This document shows, one piece after another, positions 26,637 through 34,319 of a stretch of DNA of 64,000 bases. The position numbers were made by a program, and so were the translations under genes. Source of the stretch: Escherichia sp. E4742 (GTDB lineage: Bacteria > Pseudomonadota > Gammaproteobacteria > Enterobacterales > Enterobacteriaceae); the NCBI RefSeq assembly GCF_005843885.1, contig NZ_CP040443.1, forward strand, positions 1,860,001 through 1,924,000, given 5' to 3'. Under the pieces are notes generated by a model, which did not search any database, was not told the origin of the DNA, and worked only from the letters and a program-made list of their open reading frames with translations. Each line of letters begins with the position of its first letter. The stretch's first letter is position 1.

Positions 26637-27562
26637 GTATTCGCATAATCCCGCAAGATGAGCTGGGTTCGAGCGAGAAACGTACGGCGGATATGATTCC
26701 GCCGTTATTGTTCCCTCGGCTCAAGAATTTATACAACCGCCGCGCCGAGCGCCTGCGCGAGCTGGCAGAAAATAATCCGCTGGGTGATTACCTGCGCTTT
26801 GCTGCGCTTATCGCCCACGCCCAGGAAGTGGTGCTGTACGACCATTCGCTGGAGATGGATCTGACCGCGCGCATTAAAGAAGCCAGCGCACAAGGCAAGC
26901 CCCCGCTGGATATTCACGTTCTGCCGCGTGATAAGCACTGGCAAAAGCTGCTGATGGCGCTGATTGCTGAGCTGAAACCTGAAATGAGCGGCCCGGCGCT
27001 GGCAGTGATTGAGAATCTGGAGAAGGCATCGACTCAGGAGCTGGAAGATATGGCCAGCGCACTGTTTGCCTCTGATTTCTCGTCCGTCAGCAGCGATAAA
27101 GCGCCGTTTATCTGGGCTGCACTGTCGCTCTACTGGGCGCAGATGGCCAATCTGATCCCCGGCAAAGCCCGCGCTGAATACGGCGAACAACGTCAATATT
27201 GCCCGGTTTGTGGTTCTATGCCTGTGTCCAGCATGGTGCAAATTGGCACCACTCAGGGGCTGCGTTACCTGCACTGCAACCTGTGTGAAACCGAATGGCA
27301 CGTAGTGCGCGTAAAATGCAGCAACTGCGAGCAGAGTGGCAAACTGCACTACTGGTCGCTGGATGACGAACAGGCCGCGATTAAAGCCGAAAGCTGCGAT
27401 GACTGCGGCACTTACCTGAAGATTCTTTATCAGGAAAAAGAACCGAAAGTTGAAGCCGTGGCAGATGACCTCGCCTCTCTGGTCCTGGACGCACGAATGG
27501 AGCAAGAAGGCTACGCGCGTAGCTCCATCAACCCGTTCCTGTTCCCGGGTGAAGGAGAGTAA
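26633..27562 (+). CDS. fdhE: Formate dehydrogenase accessory protein FdhE
   Basis: A 309-residue cytoplasmic protein needed for assembly and quality control of respiratory formate dehydrogenases. The C-terminal half has four CxxC pairs that bind iron in rubredoxin-like fashion: CPVCGS, CNLCE, CSNCE and CDDCG. The N-terminal half is helical. It is the last gene of the fdo operon, overlapping fdoI by 4 bases. Confidence 0.95.
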   Translation: MSIRIIPQDELGSSEKRTADMIPPLLFPRLKNLYNRRAERLRELAENNPLGDYLRFAALIAHAQEVVLYDHSLEMDLTARIKEASAQGKPPLDIHVLPRDKHWQKLLMALIAELKPEMSGPALAVIENLEKASTQELEDMASALFASDFSSVSSDKAPFIWAALSLYWAQMANLIPGKARAEYGEQRQYCPVCGSMPVSSMVQIGTTQGLRYLHCNLCETEWHVVRVKCSNCEQSGKLHYWSLDDEQAAIKAESCDDCGTYLKILYQEKEPKVEAVADDLASLVLDARMEQEGYARSSINPFLFPGEGE

Positions 27563-27575
27563 TCTCTGACGTTTT

Positions 27576-27597
27576 CCGGGTGGCGCTGGTCGCCCGG
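27576..27597 (+). terminator. GC-rich hairpin after fdhE
   Basis: An imperfect stem of about nine pairs (CCGGG at 27576 with CCCGG ending 27597, G-T wobbles inside) begins 13 bases after the fdhE stop. No T run follows, so this is a weak candidate. The remainder of the 329-base fdhE-yiiF interval holds only a REP element. Confidence 0.35.
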
Positions 27598-27740
27598 ATT
27601 ACAGCTCATAGGGTGTGACGACACCATCTCTCGTATTCCGCGTTACCCATTCAAGATCATGCCGCAAGTGTCTGTTTGCCTCGTTCTTCCCTCCAACACA
27701 TCGATAAGGTTATTGGTATGTCACTGATGACAAGCGCAAG

Positions 27741-27847
27741 ATTGCCTGATGCGCTGCGCTTATCAGGCCTACCAGTAAACCGCAATACATTGAATTTGCA
27801 GTACTTTATTTGCAGGTTAAGGCGTTCACGCCGCATCCGGCATGAAC
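27741..27847. repeat. REP/BIME element between fdhE and yiiF
   Basis: Two opposed REP-like units: GCCTGATGCGCTGCGCTTAT (27743-27762) with CAGGCCTAC, and TTAAGGCGTTCACGCCGCAT (27817-27836) with CCGGCATG. They lie between convergent genes. Confidence 0.85.
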
Positions 27848-27891
27848 AACGCGCACGTTGTCAGCAATCTGATTGATATCATTTTTTCCCA

Positions 27892-28116
27892 TTACCATTC
27901 CTCGCGCAGCTTACACTGGTATTCGACACCATCTTCCTCACGCCCTTGCCATATGCCAAAAGCACTGGTTCTTGCTGTTTGCGATTGATTTACCAGGTAT
28001 TGATCTACCGCTTCCCGTAATAGCTCCGCACGAGGAAGATTACGCTGCACCTCAAGATCATCAAGTTGCTTAATCACCTCATTCGATAAATCGAGTAAAA
28101 TTCTGCCCATATCCAT
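27892..28116 (-). CDS. yiiF: Ribbon-helix-helix protein YiiF
   Basis: A small (74 residue from this start) CopG/RHH-type protein: the beta-strand GRILLDLSNEVIKQLDDL is followed by LPRAELLREAVDQYL, the two helices of the DNA-binding dimer. The start is uncertain: ATG at 28116 gives the expected K-12-like length, ATG at 28110 has the better-spaced AGG, and a longer frame opens at 28134. It sits 238 bases from its paralog yiiE, and each has a similar 46-base element upstream. No toxin gene is adjacent, so I call it a transcriptional regulator rather than an antitoxin. Confidence 0.8.
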   Translation of the reverse strand: MDMGRILLDLSNEVIKQLDDLEVQRNLPRAELLREAVDQYLVNQSQTARTSAFGIWQGREEDGVEYQCKLREEW

Positions 28117-28225
28117 ACCTGCCAGAGAGTTCATAAATATCTCGCCAATATCATTTTTGAATCTATGGGGAGAAAAGTACCTTTGTCGAATGCTTAAAGA
28201 AAGCTCATTTACGCATCACTTTTTA

Positions 28226-28271
28226 TTTTTGCGAGGCGTTTTCCAGATATGATGTAACAGTTGCAGTTATT
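28226..28271. promoter_or_regulatory. Upstream element A of yiiF (copy of the element before yiiE)
   Basis: This 46-base stretch matches 41 of 46 bases of 28667-28712 without gaps. It includes a near-palindrome TGTAACAGTTGCA (28253-28265). It lies about 110 bases before the yiiF start. See element B. Confidence 0.6.
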
Positions 28272-28354
28272 ATAAGTTCAGGTAAAACAACCTTGTATTA
28301 ATACCAGAATAAGGGCATCTGTTCTTTATATTCAAGAATGAAAAAATCTTTTTG

Positions 28355-28573
28355 TCATTCCTTATGCTGCTTACATAGTTCTTCAACACCAACTGCCTCG
28401 TCCCTTTGCCTGCCGCCTTTTGCCTTACGCACCGGAAATTGCTGCCGCTCCAGATATTGCTCTACCGCTTCGCGTAAAATTGCAGATCGCGAAACTTTAC
28501 GCCAGCCCCTGAGCTTATTCAGTCGTTTAATTGCCTCTTCTGATAAATGAAGAAAAACCGTATTCATCGCCAT
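28355..28573 (-). CDS. yiiE: Ribbon-helix-helix protein YiiE
   Basis: A 72-residue RHH/CopG-type protein: strand NTVFLHLSEEAIKRLNKL, then VSRSAILREAVEQYL, with a basic C-terminal tail (RQQFPVRKAKGGRQR). The ATG at 28573 is chosen for the AAGGTGG 9 bases upstream and the K-12-like N-terminus MAMNTVFLH. It is a paralog of yiiF (shared ILREAVEQYL / LLREAVDQYL helices) and points in the same direction. Confidence 0.8.
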   Translation of the reverse strand: MAMNTVFLHLSEEAIKRLNKLRGWRKVSRSAILREAVEQYLERQQFPVRKAKGGRQRDEAVGVEELCKQHKE

Positions 28574-28666
28574 TGCCACCACCTTACATATATTACTCAT
28601 TAATGTATGTGCGAAAACTACGCCGAAAAATTAATTAACGAAAGCTGATCTTTGCATATTGTTTTG

Positions 28667-28712
28667 TTTTTGCGAGACGTTTTCCAAAGATAATGCAACA
28701 GTTGCAGTTATT
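28667..28712. promoter_or_regulatory. Upstream element B of yiiE with perfect 13-bp palindrome
   Basis: The 46-base element contains TGCAACAGTTGCA (28694-28706), an inverted repeat TGCAAC/GTTGCA around one base. It is about 94 bases before the yiiE start, and its copy before yiiF is 41/46 identical. A shared promoter plus RHH operator for the two paralogs is inferred. The rest of the 392-base yiiE-yiiD interval holds only the small ORF at 28782-28856. Confidence 0.6.
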
Positions 28713-28781
28713 TCAATTACGACTCTTAATTAGGCGGAATCGCATCCACAGAAAAGCAACAACAAATAATAAGGATGAGCT

Positions 28782-28856
28782 ATGGGTGCTATGAATATAT
28801 TATATTCAAGGATATTTGTTTTTTTGATTTGGTCTTCATTTACATCATCAGGATAG
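28782..28856 (+). CDS. Candidate 24-residue hydrophobic small protein
   Basis: ATG at 28782 with AAGGA 7-11 bases upstream opens a 24-codon frame ending TAG: MGAMNILYSRIFVFLIWSSF plus TSSG. It has one hydrophobic stretch (ILYSRIFVFLIWSSF), like known E. coli single-span small membrane proteins. It lies alone on the plus strand between yiiE and yiiD. Support is only the ribosome-binding site and composition, so it is a candidate. Confidence 0.35.
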   Translation: MGAMNILYSRIFVFLIWSSFTSSG

Positions 28857-28965
28857 TGTACCCGAAAAAATTCAGCGTATTTAACGCATCAGGCTTAAGA
28901 TAAAATTTATCACCCATCGCAGACCGGTCAGTGCCGCCACCAACCGGTATTTAATTAAAACGCCC

Positions 28966-29955
28966 CTACTCTTCTTCGTTCCCGCCCTCTTCATACGGGC
29001 CAAATGGCTTCGCGGGCAGAACGATATACGTACCTTCAAACACCGCACCCGGCGTCTCGTCGCCAAAGATTTCGACCTGCATCTGCACCCGTGCTTTTCG
29101 TCCGCGCGCCAGACGGTCGAGATCGCCGCTTAAGGCACCGAGGTCGGCTACCGCATGAGGTTTGCCGCTAATCGGCTTGCTGTAGCGGATATGCGCATCC
29201 GCCAGAATAATCGTTCCGCCGAGGTGGCGTTCGCGCAGCATCAGCCAGATAAGCCCCCAACCGGTGAGCGTTGCCAGTGAGAATAAACTCCCGGCAAAAA
29301 GCGTATGATGCGGATTCTGATTGCCGGTTTCCGGCATGGTGGTGATAAATTTTTGCCCGGTATATTGCTGAATGCGCACGCCCATTTTTTCACTAAGCGG
29401 GATGTGTTCATACCACGCTTGTTGCAACTGCGCGCACCAGTCGCCGCGATGCAGAATGTCATCCAGAGTAGCGACAGGTTTAATCATCAAAAAATGGCGA
29501 ATCGGCGTGGTGGTTGGCGTGGTGATCTCTCCCTGATTAACAAACCCCAGTTTGGCAAAAAACTCCACCGCGTCTTCACGGGCGCTGCAGGTCACGCGCT
29601 TAACGCCTTCCTGGCGCGCTACCGACTCCAGGGTCATCGCCATCAGCGTTCCCAGCCCTTTGTCCTGCACGTCGGGATGAACAGCCATAAAGCGAATGGA
29701 CGCTTCGTTATCGGCATTAATATACAGCCGCCCTACTGCCACCAGATTACCCTGCTCGTCGACGACCATCTGGTGATGCGCCATCGCATCCCACGCGTCG
29801 CGTTCCGAACCTTTTGGTTGATGCAGGGGCTTACGCAACATTTCCCAGCGGAACTGATAGTAGCGCTCTAATTCTTCTTCTGTTTGTGGAACCCGAAGGT
29901 GATACATAGCGATACTCTCTCTTGTTTCCCGTGACACACCTGGAAGCTGGCTCAT
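28966..29955 (-). CDS. yiiD: YiiD: N-acetyltransferase-like plus thioesterase-like protein (malonyl-ACP decarboxylase in recent work)
   Basis: A 329-residue fusion. Residues about 18-150 are a GNAT domain ([20 protein letters not shown] as acetyl-CoA motif), and about 170-320 a hotdog YiiD_C thioesterase-like domain ([21 protein letters not shown]). K-12 YiiD (also MadA/FabY) has been reported to decarboxylate malonyl-ACP to acetyl-ACP, giving an alternative primer for fatty-acid synthesis. That function is recalled, not derivable here. The start overlaps the dtd stop by 4 bases. Confidence 0.92.
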
Positions 29956-30389
29956 ACCTGCAACCAGAATGTCACGGGACCATCATTGACCAGCGATACC
30001 TGCATATCCGCAGCGAAGCGTCCTGTTTGCGTGTTCATCTCCTGCTGACGGCAGCGTTCGACGAAATAGTCATATAACGCCTCTGCGCGATCCGGTGATG
30101 CGCCTTTGGAGAAACTTGGGCGCATCCCCCGTTCGGTATCTGCGGCGAGGGTAAACTGGGAAACTACCAGCACACTACCGCCCGCCTGTTGCACGTTGAG
30201 GTTCATCTTGCCTTCGGCATCGCTGAAGATACGATAGCCGAGCACACGCTCGCACAGACGGTTTGCTTTCTGTTCGTCGTCATCCTTTTCGACACCCAAT
30301 AACACCAAAAGTCCCGCGCCAATTTCGCCCGTCACTTCTCCCTCCACGGTGACGCTGGCACGGGTTACGCGTTGAATTAATGCAATCAT
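29952..30389 (-). CDS. dtd: D-aminoacyl-tRNA deacylase Dtd
   Basis: A 145-residue enzyme that hydrolyses D-Tyr-tRNA and other D-aminoacyl-tRNAs (and Gly-tRNA-Ala), keeping D-amino acids out of protein. The two family motifs are [14 protein letters not shown] (SQxxL) and [12 protein letters not shown] (NxGPVT), which form the active site across the dimer. It overlaps yihY and yiiD by 4 bases on each side, so the cluster yihX-yihY-dtd-yiiD is translationally coupled. Confidence 0.96.
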
Positions 30390-31258
30390 GGTTCGTCGTC
30401 TTCTTCTTGTTCAGCTGCTTGTTTTAGTTTGCGGTATTCCCCGAGAGTGACAGTAATTTCCGCGCCAAGCAAGACGATACACCATGTCCAGTACACCCAG
30501 ACAAAGAGAATGGGGATCACCGCCAGCACGCCGTAAATGAGCTGATATGACGGGAACATGGTGATATAAAGCGCGAAACCTTTCTTTCCGGCTTCGAACA
30601 GGAGTGCGGCGACAAACGCGCCGACAATAGCATCGCGATTCGGCACGCGGATGGTGGGAACGATGCTGTAAAGCAACCAAAAGGAGATCCACGACAACAG
30701 CAGCGGAAAAATACGCAGCACATTGTCGATGACAGTATTGAGATCGCTCGCCCAGCGCAGGGAGAGCAGATAGGAACTGATCGCCAGACTGGCCCCCGCC
30801 AACAGAGGCCCTAACGTCAGGATCATCCAGTACACAGCAAACGAGTAAATTTTTGGCCGTACCCGTTTACTTCGCCAGATGGCATTCAATGCGCTATCAA
30901 TGGAATACATCAACAATAACGCCGTGACGATCAGGCCACATGCCCCGACGGCGGTCATCTTGTTGGAATTGGCAACAAACTGTTCGATATATTGCTGGAT
31001 AACATCGCCGGTGGCAGGCAGAAAGTTAGCGAAAATAAAGTGACGCAACTGAATGCTGACGTCGGAAAACATGGGAAAAGCGGCGAAAAGCGCAAAAACA
31101 ACGGCAACCAGCGGCACTAATGAGAGCAACGACACATAGGCAAGGTTACCTGCCAGGGTTGTCATGTTGTCCTCATTAATGCGTTGCCAGAGTAGTTTCA
31201 GCCAGGCCCATAGCGGACGGGTACGATGCCTGGCTTTTTCATGGATGGTTTTTAGCAT
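30386..31258 (-). CDS. yihY: YihY, UPF0761 inner-membrane protein
   Basis: A 290-residue BrkB/YihY-family membrane protein with about six transmembrane segments. The signature is [23 protein letters not shown] near the N-terminus, with an acidic C-terminal tail (EQEEDDEP). It was once misassigned as ribonuclease BN; the function is unknown. It overlaps yihX by 7 bases and dtd by 4. Confidence 0.93.
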
Positions 31259-31851
31259 AACACCTTCGCGAAATAGTCCGGGATGGTGGTTTTATCTTTC
31301 ACCTGAATGCTGGTAATGCCTAACTGATTAGCCCCTTCTATATTATCGGCGTTATCGTCGAAAAAGACTGTATCGCTGGGTGAAAAACCTTCTGCCTGCA
31401 AAACATGCTGGTAAATTCGCGCTTCAGGTTTGCGCATGCCCAGATCTTGCGAAAGATAGATATAGTCAGCAGCATCACGGATTTCCGGGTATTCCTCCGG
31501 CCAGAAGGTAGTATGCAGGCGGTTGGTATTGGAAAGCACCACCACGCGATGCCCCTGCTCACGCAGTTTATGCATGATGGCGATCACTTCCGGGCGCAGC
31601 GCGACAAACACCGCCTGCCAGCCGTGGGAGAACTGCTCGTAGCTTAGCGGTAGAGCCATCTCATGGCACATCGCCTCTGCGAACGCTTCGTCGCTAATTT
31701 CCCCGCGCTCATGCTGATGAAACGCCTCCCCCATATGGAAACTCTTCTTCAGAGATGCCAGCGGAACACGCGTTAAATCGCTCCAGGTTCCCAGCACACG
31801 GTTAAAGTCGATATCGACAATCACATTACCTAAATCAAAGATATAGAGCAT
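31252..31851 (-). CDS. yihX: YihX, HAD-like alpha-D-glucose-1-phosphate phosphatase
   Basis: A 199-residue HAD phosphatase. The nucleophile motif is FDLGNVIVDID, motif II VVLSNTNR, and the metal motif FFDDNADNIEGA. In K-12 it preferentially dephosphorylates alpha-glucose 1-phosphate. ATG at 31851 is chosen because AAGGAGG lies 5-11 bases upstream; an upstream in-frame GTG at 31872 is inferior. It is the first gene of the yihX-yihY-dtd-yiiD cluster. Confidence 0.95.
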   Translation of the reverse strand: MLYIFDLGNVIVDIDFNRVLGTWSDLTRVPLASLKKSFHMGEAFHQHERGEISDEAFAEAMCHEMALPLSYEQFSHGWQAVFVALRPEVIAIMHKLREQGHRVVVLSNTNRLHTTFWPEEYPEIRDAADYIYLSQDLGMRKPEARIYQHVLQAEGFSPSDTVFFDDNADNIEGANQLGITSIQVKDKTTIPDYFAKVLC

Positions 31852-31940
31852 TTTTGCCTCCTTTCTCGCCACAGGAAATTAACTGTAGCGGGAAAGGAGG
31901 GGTTTGGCTATGTGGCAATAAGGGTAATCTTGTGATGCTG

Positions 31941-31981
31941 ATTGCGAAAAAGCAGAGTAATTTCACTGGCTTTTTCGCAAT
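31941..31981 (-). terminator. Inverted repeat after the epimerase-like gene
   Basis: A 13-bp perfect stem (ATTGCGAAAAAGC 31941-31953 with GCTTTTTCGCAAT 31969-31981; loop 15 nt) lies 10 bases past the last gene of the variant sulfoglycolysis operon. T-rich arms suit termination on the minus strand, although no separate T tract follows. Confidence 0.45.
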
Positions 31982-31991
31982 AGATGAATGG

Positions 31992-32879
31992 TTAAGATTC
32001 AGGTGTAAATTGCCAACGAGTTTCGATGACCAGCGGCTTCTCTGGCGTCACCAATTCTGGCGTTAAATTTATTGCGTTAGGTGCCTGGGTAAGCGGATTA
32101 ACACAGGTAGCATCAGGCTGTTTATCAAATACCACCAGACTGTTTGCAGAAGAGGTCATGGTCATCGCGAGTTTACCTGGCCACAGTAACTTAACCTTCA
32201 TCCTGTCATAAAAACCAAAACAGTCATCCCAGGGACCGGCTTGAGGAGAGATGCGATTTCCTGTTGGCAGTTCATCACTACCCGCTTCTTCTTGCCAGTC
32301 CGCATCAAAAAGCACCTGCAACGATTCTGTACTTTGCGGAGTCAGCTTTTTAGCAAACCACGGATGCCAGCCTGCAGAGGCCGGGAATGTATCGGCATGT
32401 GAATGGATTTCCAGTTGCAAAACCAGCGCATCATTCTCCAGCAAAAAAGTCTGAACCACTTCCCCTTGCCAGGGCCACGGTGAAGCCAGGGGCATACGTA
32501 AAGTCAGGGAATCTGTTGTTTTGTCGATGATTTCCCACGTTGAGTAACAAGCCATACCATGCAATGCATGTGGTGGTTTATTGGCGGGTAAAGAATAACA
32601 TTGCCCACCAGCATTCAGCGTCGCGTTCCCCAGTCGCCCTGCCCACGGCACCATTGGAAAACAGCCGTACTGAAAAGCTCTGCGTTGCGGCTGCCATTGG
32701 CGTAATACTTCAGAACCAAATGCCTGTAACGAGGTTATCCTGGCACCATCATGCGGATAAATCTGTAGGCGAATATTGCCTTTTTCCAGCGTAACAAACT
32801 CTCCTACAGGACCAGGCCAGGGCGCGTCAAATGCGAGCTGTAGCGCCTGGTGATGTTCGTTTTTCCGTTCAGTTTTCAT
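31992..32879 (-). CDS. Aldose-1-epimerase-like (mutarotase) protein of the variant sulfosugar locus
   Basis: A 295-residue galactose-mutarotase-fold protein. Candidate catalytic residues sit in HALHGMACYSTWE, AGWHPWFAKK (His acid), GPWDDCFG and TPELVTPEKP (Glu base), matching the order in aldose 1-epimerases. ATG at 32879 with AGGGA about 9 bases upstream is chosen; it overlaps the end of the upstream transporter gene by 11 bases. K-12 YihR in the same pathway is also a mutarotase, but gene position differs and I cannot say this is its ortholog. It would interconvert anomers of an imported (sulfo)hexose. Confidence 0.8.
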   Translation of the reverse strand: MKTERKNEHHQALQLAFDAPWPGPVGEFVTLEKGNIRLQIYPHDGARITSLQAFGSEVLRQWQPQRRAFQYGCFPMVPWAGRLGNATLNAGGQCYSLPANKPPHALHGMACYSTWEIIDKTTDSLTLRMPLASPWPWQGEVVQTFLLENDALVLQLEIHSHADTFPASAGWHPWFAKKLTPQSTESLQVLFDADWQEEAGSDELPTGNRISPQAGPWDDCFGFYDRMKVKLLWPGKLAMTMTSSANSLVVFDKQPDATCVNPLTQAPNAINLTPELVTPEKPLVIETRWQFTPES

Positions 32880-34221
32880 GAGATTGTTCCCTGATGTAGC
32901 GGTAAGAAGCGGTTTCTTGTTCATCGGTCGGCTCAATCAGCCAGACGCAAACAAAAGAAAGAACTGAGACAGCAAATAAAAACAGGGCGACATACCACGG
33001 CTTTCCTCCCCCTAGCGCCAGCAAACTTGAGGCGATAAGAGGGCTTAATCCGCCAAGAATCGCGGAAAATTGATAGGCAAAAGAAAGGCCGGTATATCGT
33101 ACTTTGGTGCCGAACATGCGGGTGAAGAGTGTCGGCTGCACGGCGAACATCATCGTCGGGCCTAAGTTATAGCCGAGGATCATACTGCACCAGATGATGA
33201 GCGTACTTTTACTATCCAGCAATAAGAAGAAAGGAAACGCGAACAGGACACAAAATCCCGCGCCTGATAAATACAGACATTTTTGACCTATACGATCTGA
33301 TAACCATCCAACCAATGGGCAACTGAAAATACCGATCGCCGAGGCAATCAACATACCCGTCAGGGGAATATCTCGCGATAATGCTAATTGGCTGGAAATA
33401 TAAACAATACCAAAGGCGTTAATAATATTGGAAGAGACACTCTCCGCCAGCCTCGCGCCCAGCGCTAATAAAATATTTCGCGGATGTTTTTTGAATAATT
33501 CAATCAACGGAGGAACAGACTTTTCTTTATTATTCGTCGTTTTTTGCTTTTGAAAATCCAGTGTCTCCTCAGTATGCAGGCGGATAAATAATCCAACGAT
33601 CAACATCACCGCAGAAAGCCAGAACGGAATACGCCATCCCCAGGAGAGAAACTGTTCCTGAGTCAGTAAATGGTTACAGAGCGCAAAAACACCGGTTGCC
33701 AGCATAATCCCCACTGATGCAGCCGTTTGTGGGAGCGAACCTAAAAAACCGCGCCGGGATTCGGGCGCAGATTCAATGGTCATTAATGCCGCTCCGCCAT
33801 ACTCGCCACCAAGACCAAAGCCCTGAATTAAACGCAGCGCCATTAATATGAGCGGTGCCCAGATCCCAATTTCCTGATACGTCGGAATAAAACCAATCAA
33901 AAATGTGGAGCAACCGACAATAGCCAGTGTCCAGATAAGTGTTATTTTTCGCCCAATTTTATCGCCAAAATGGCCAAAGACGATGCCACCTAAGGGACGA
34001 GTCAAAAAACCAACGCCAAAGGTCGCAAAGGAGGCTATAAGACCTATAAAAGGATCGCTGTTCGGGAAAAAAAGCGGAGCAAATACCAGCCCTGCTGCCG
34101 TGCCAAAAATAAAGAAGTCATACCATTCCATCAACGCGCCCGCGAAACTGCCCATAACGACACGTCTCATGGCTTTACCGGAAAGTCCTTCTCGCGGTGT
34201 GGGTAACGTTTCAGACATCAT
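32869..34221 (-). CDS. MFS transporter of the metabolite:H+ symporter (MHS) type
   Basis: A 450-residue protein with 12 predicted membrane segments and MHS-family hallmarks: GALMEWYDFFIFGTAAGLVF at the N-terminus, then GFLTRPLGGIVFGHFGDKIGRK, and RLIQGFGLGGEYGGAAL in helix 4-5. MHS carriers such as ShiA, KgtP, CitA and ProP take up organic anions or zwitterions with protons, which suits a sulfonate or sugar acid. It lies fifth in the minus-strand operon headed by yihU. Nothing at the K-12 yih locus resembles it. Confidence 0.85.
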   Translation of the reverse strand: MMSETLPTPREGLSGKAMRRVVMGSFAGALMEWYDFFIFGTAAGLVFAPLFFPNSDPFIGLIASFATFGVGFLTRPLGGIVFGHFGDKIGRKITLIWTLAIVGCSTFLIGFIPTYQEIGIWAPLILMALRLIQGFGLGGEYGGAALMTIESAPESRRGFLGSLPQTAASVGIMLATGVFALCNHLLTQEQFLSWGWRIPFWLSAVMLIVGLFIRLHTEETLDFQKQKTTNNKEKSVPPLIELFKKHPRNILLALGARLAESVSSNIINAFGIVYISSQLALSRDIPLTGMLIASAIGIFSCPLVGWLSDRIGQKCLYLSGAGFCVLFAFPFFLLLDSKSTLIIWCSMILGYNLGPTMMFAVQPTLFTRMFGTKVRYTGLSFAYQFSAILGGLSPLIASSLLALGGGKPWYVALFLFAVSVLSFVCVWLIEPTDEQETASYRYIREQSHEN

Positions 34222-34286
34222 TTTCCTCTCCTGGTCGGCGAGAAATTGGGGAATAACCCACTACAAAGTGGGCAGTCTGATAAATA

Positions 34287-34313
34287 CGCGCATCGGCCTG
34301 ATGCCGATACGCG
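34287..34313 (-). terminator. Intra-operon hairpin between the two transporter genes
   Basis: CGCGCATCGGC (34287-34297) pairs with GCCGATACGCG (34303-34313) with one mismatch and loop CTGAT, in the 98-base gap between the two MFS genes. No T tract follows on the minus strand, so it may be a stabilising or attenuating structure rather than a full terminator. Confidence 0.35.
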
Positions 34314-34319
34314 TTATGT

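Noticed and set aside
27892..28573. yiiE and yiiF as antitoxins of toxin-antitoxin pairs
   Set aside because: No co-directional toxin-sized ORF adjoins either gene; both look like solitary RHH regulators.
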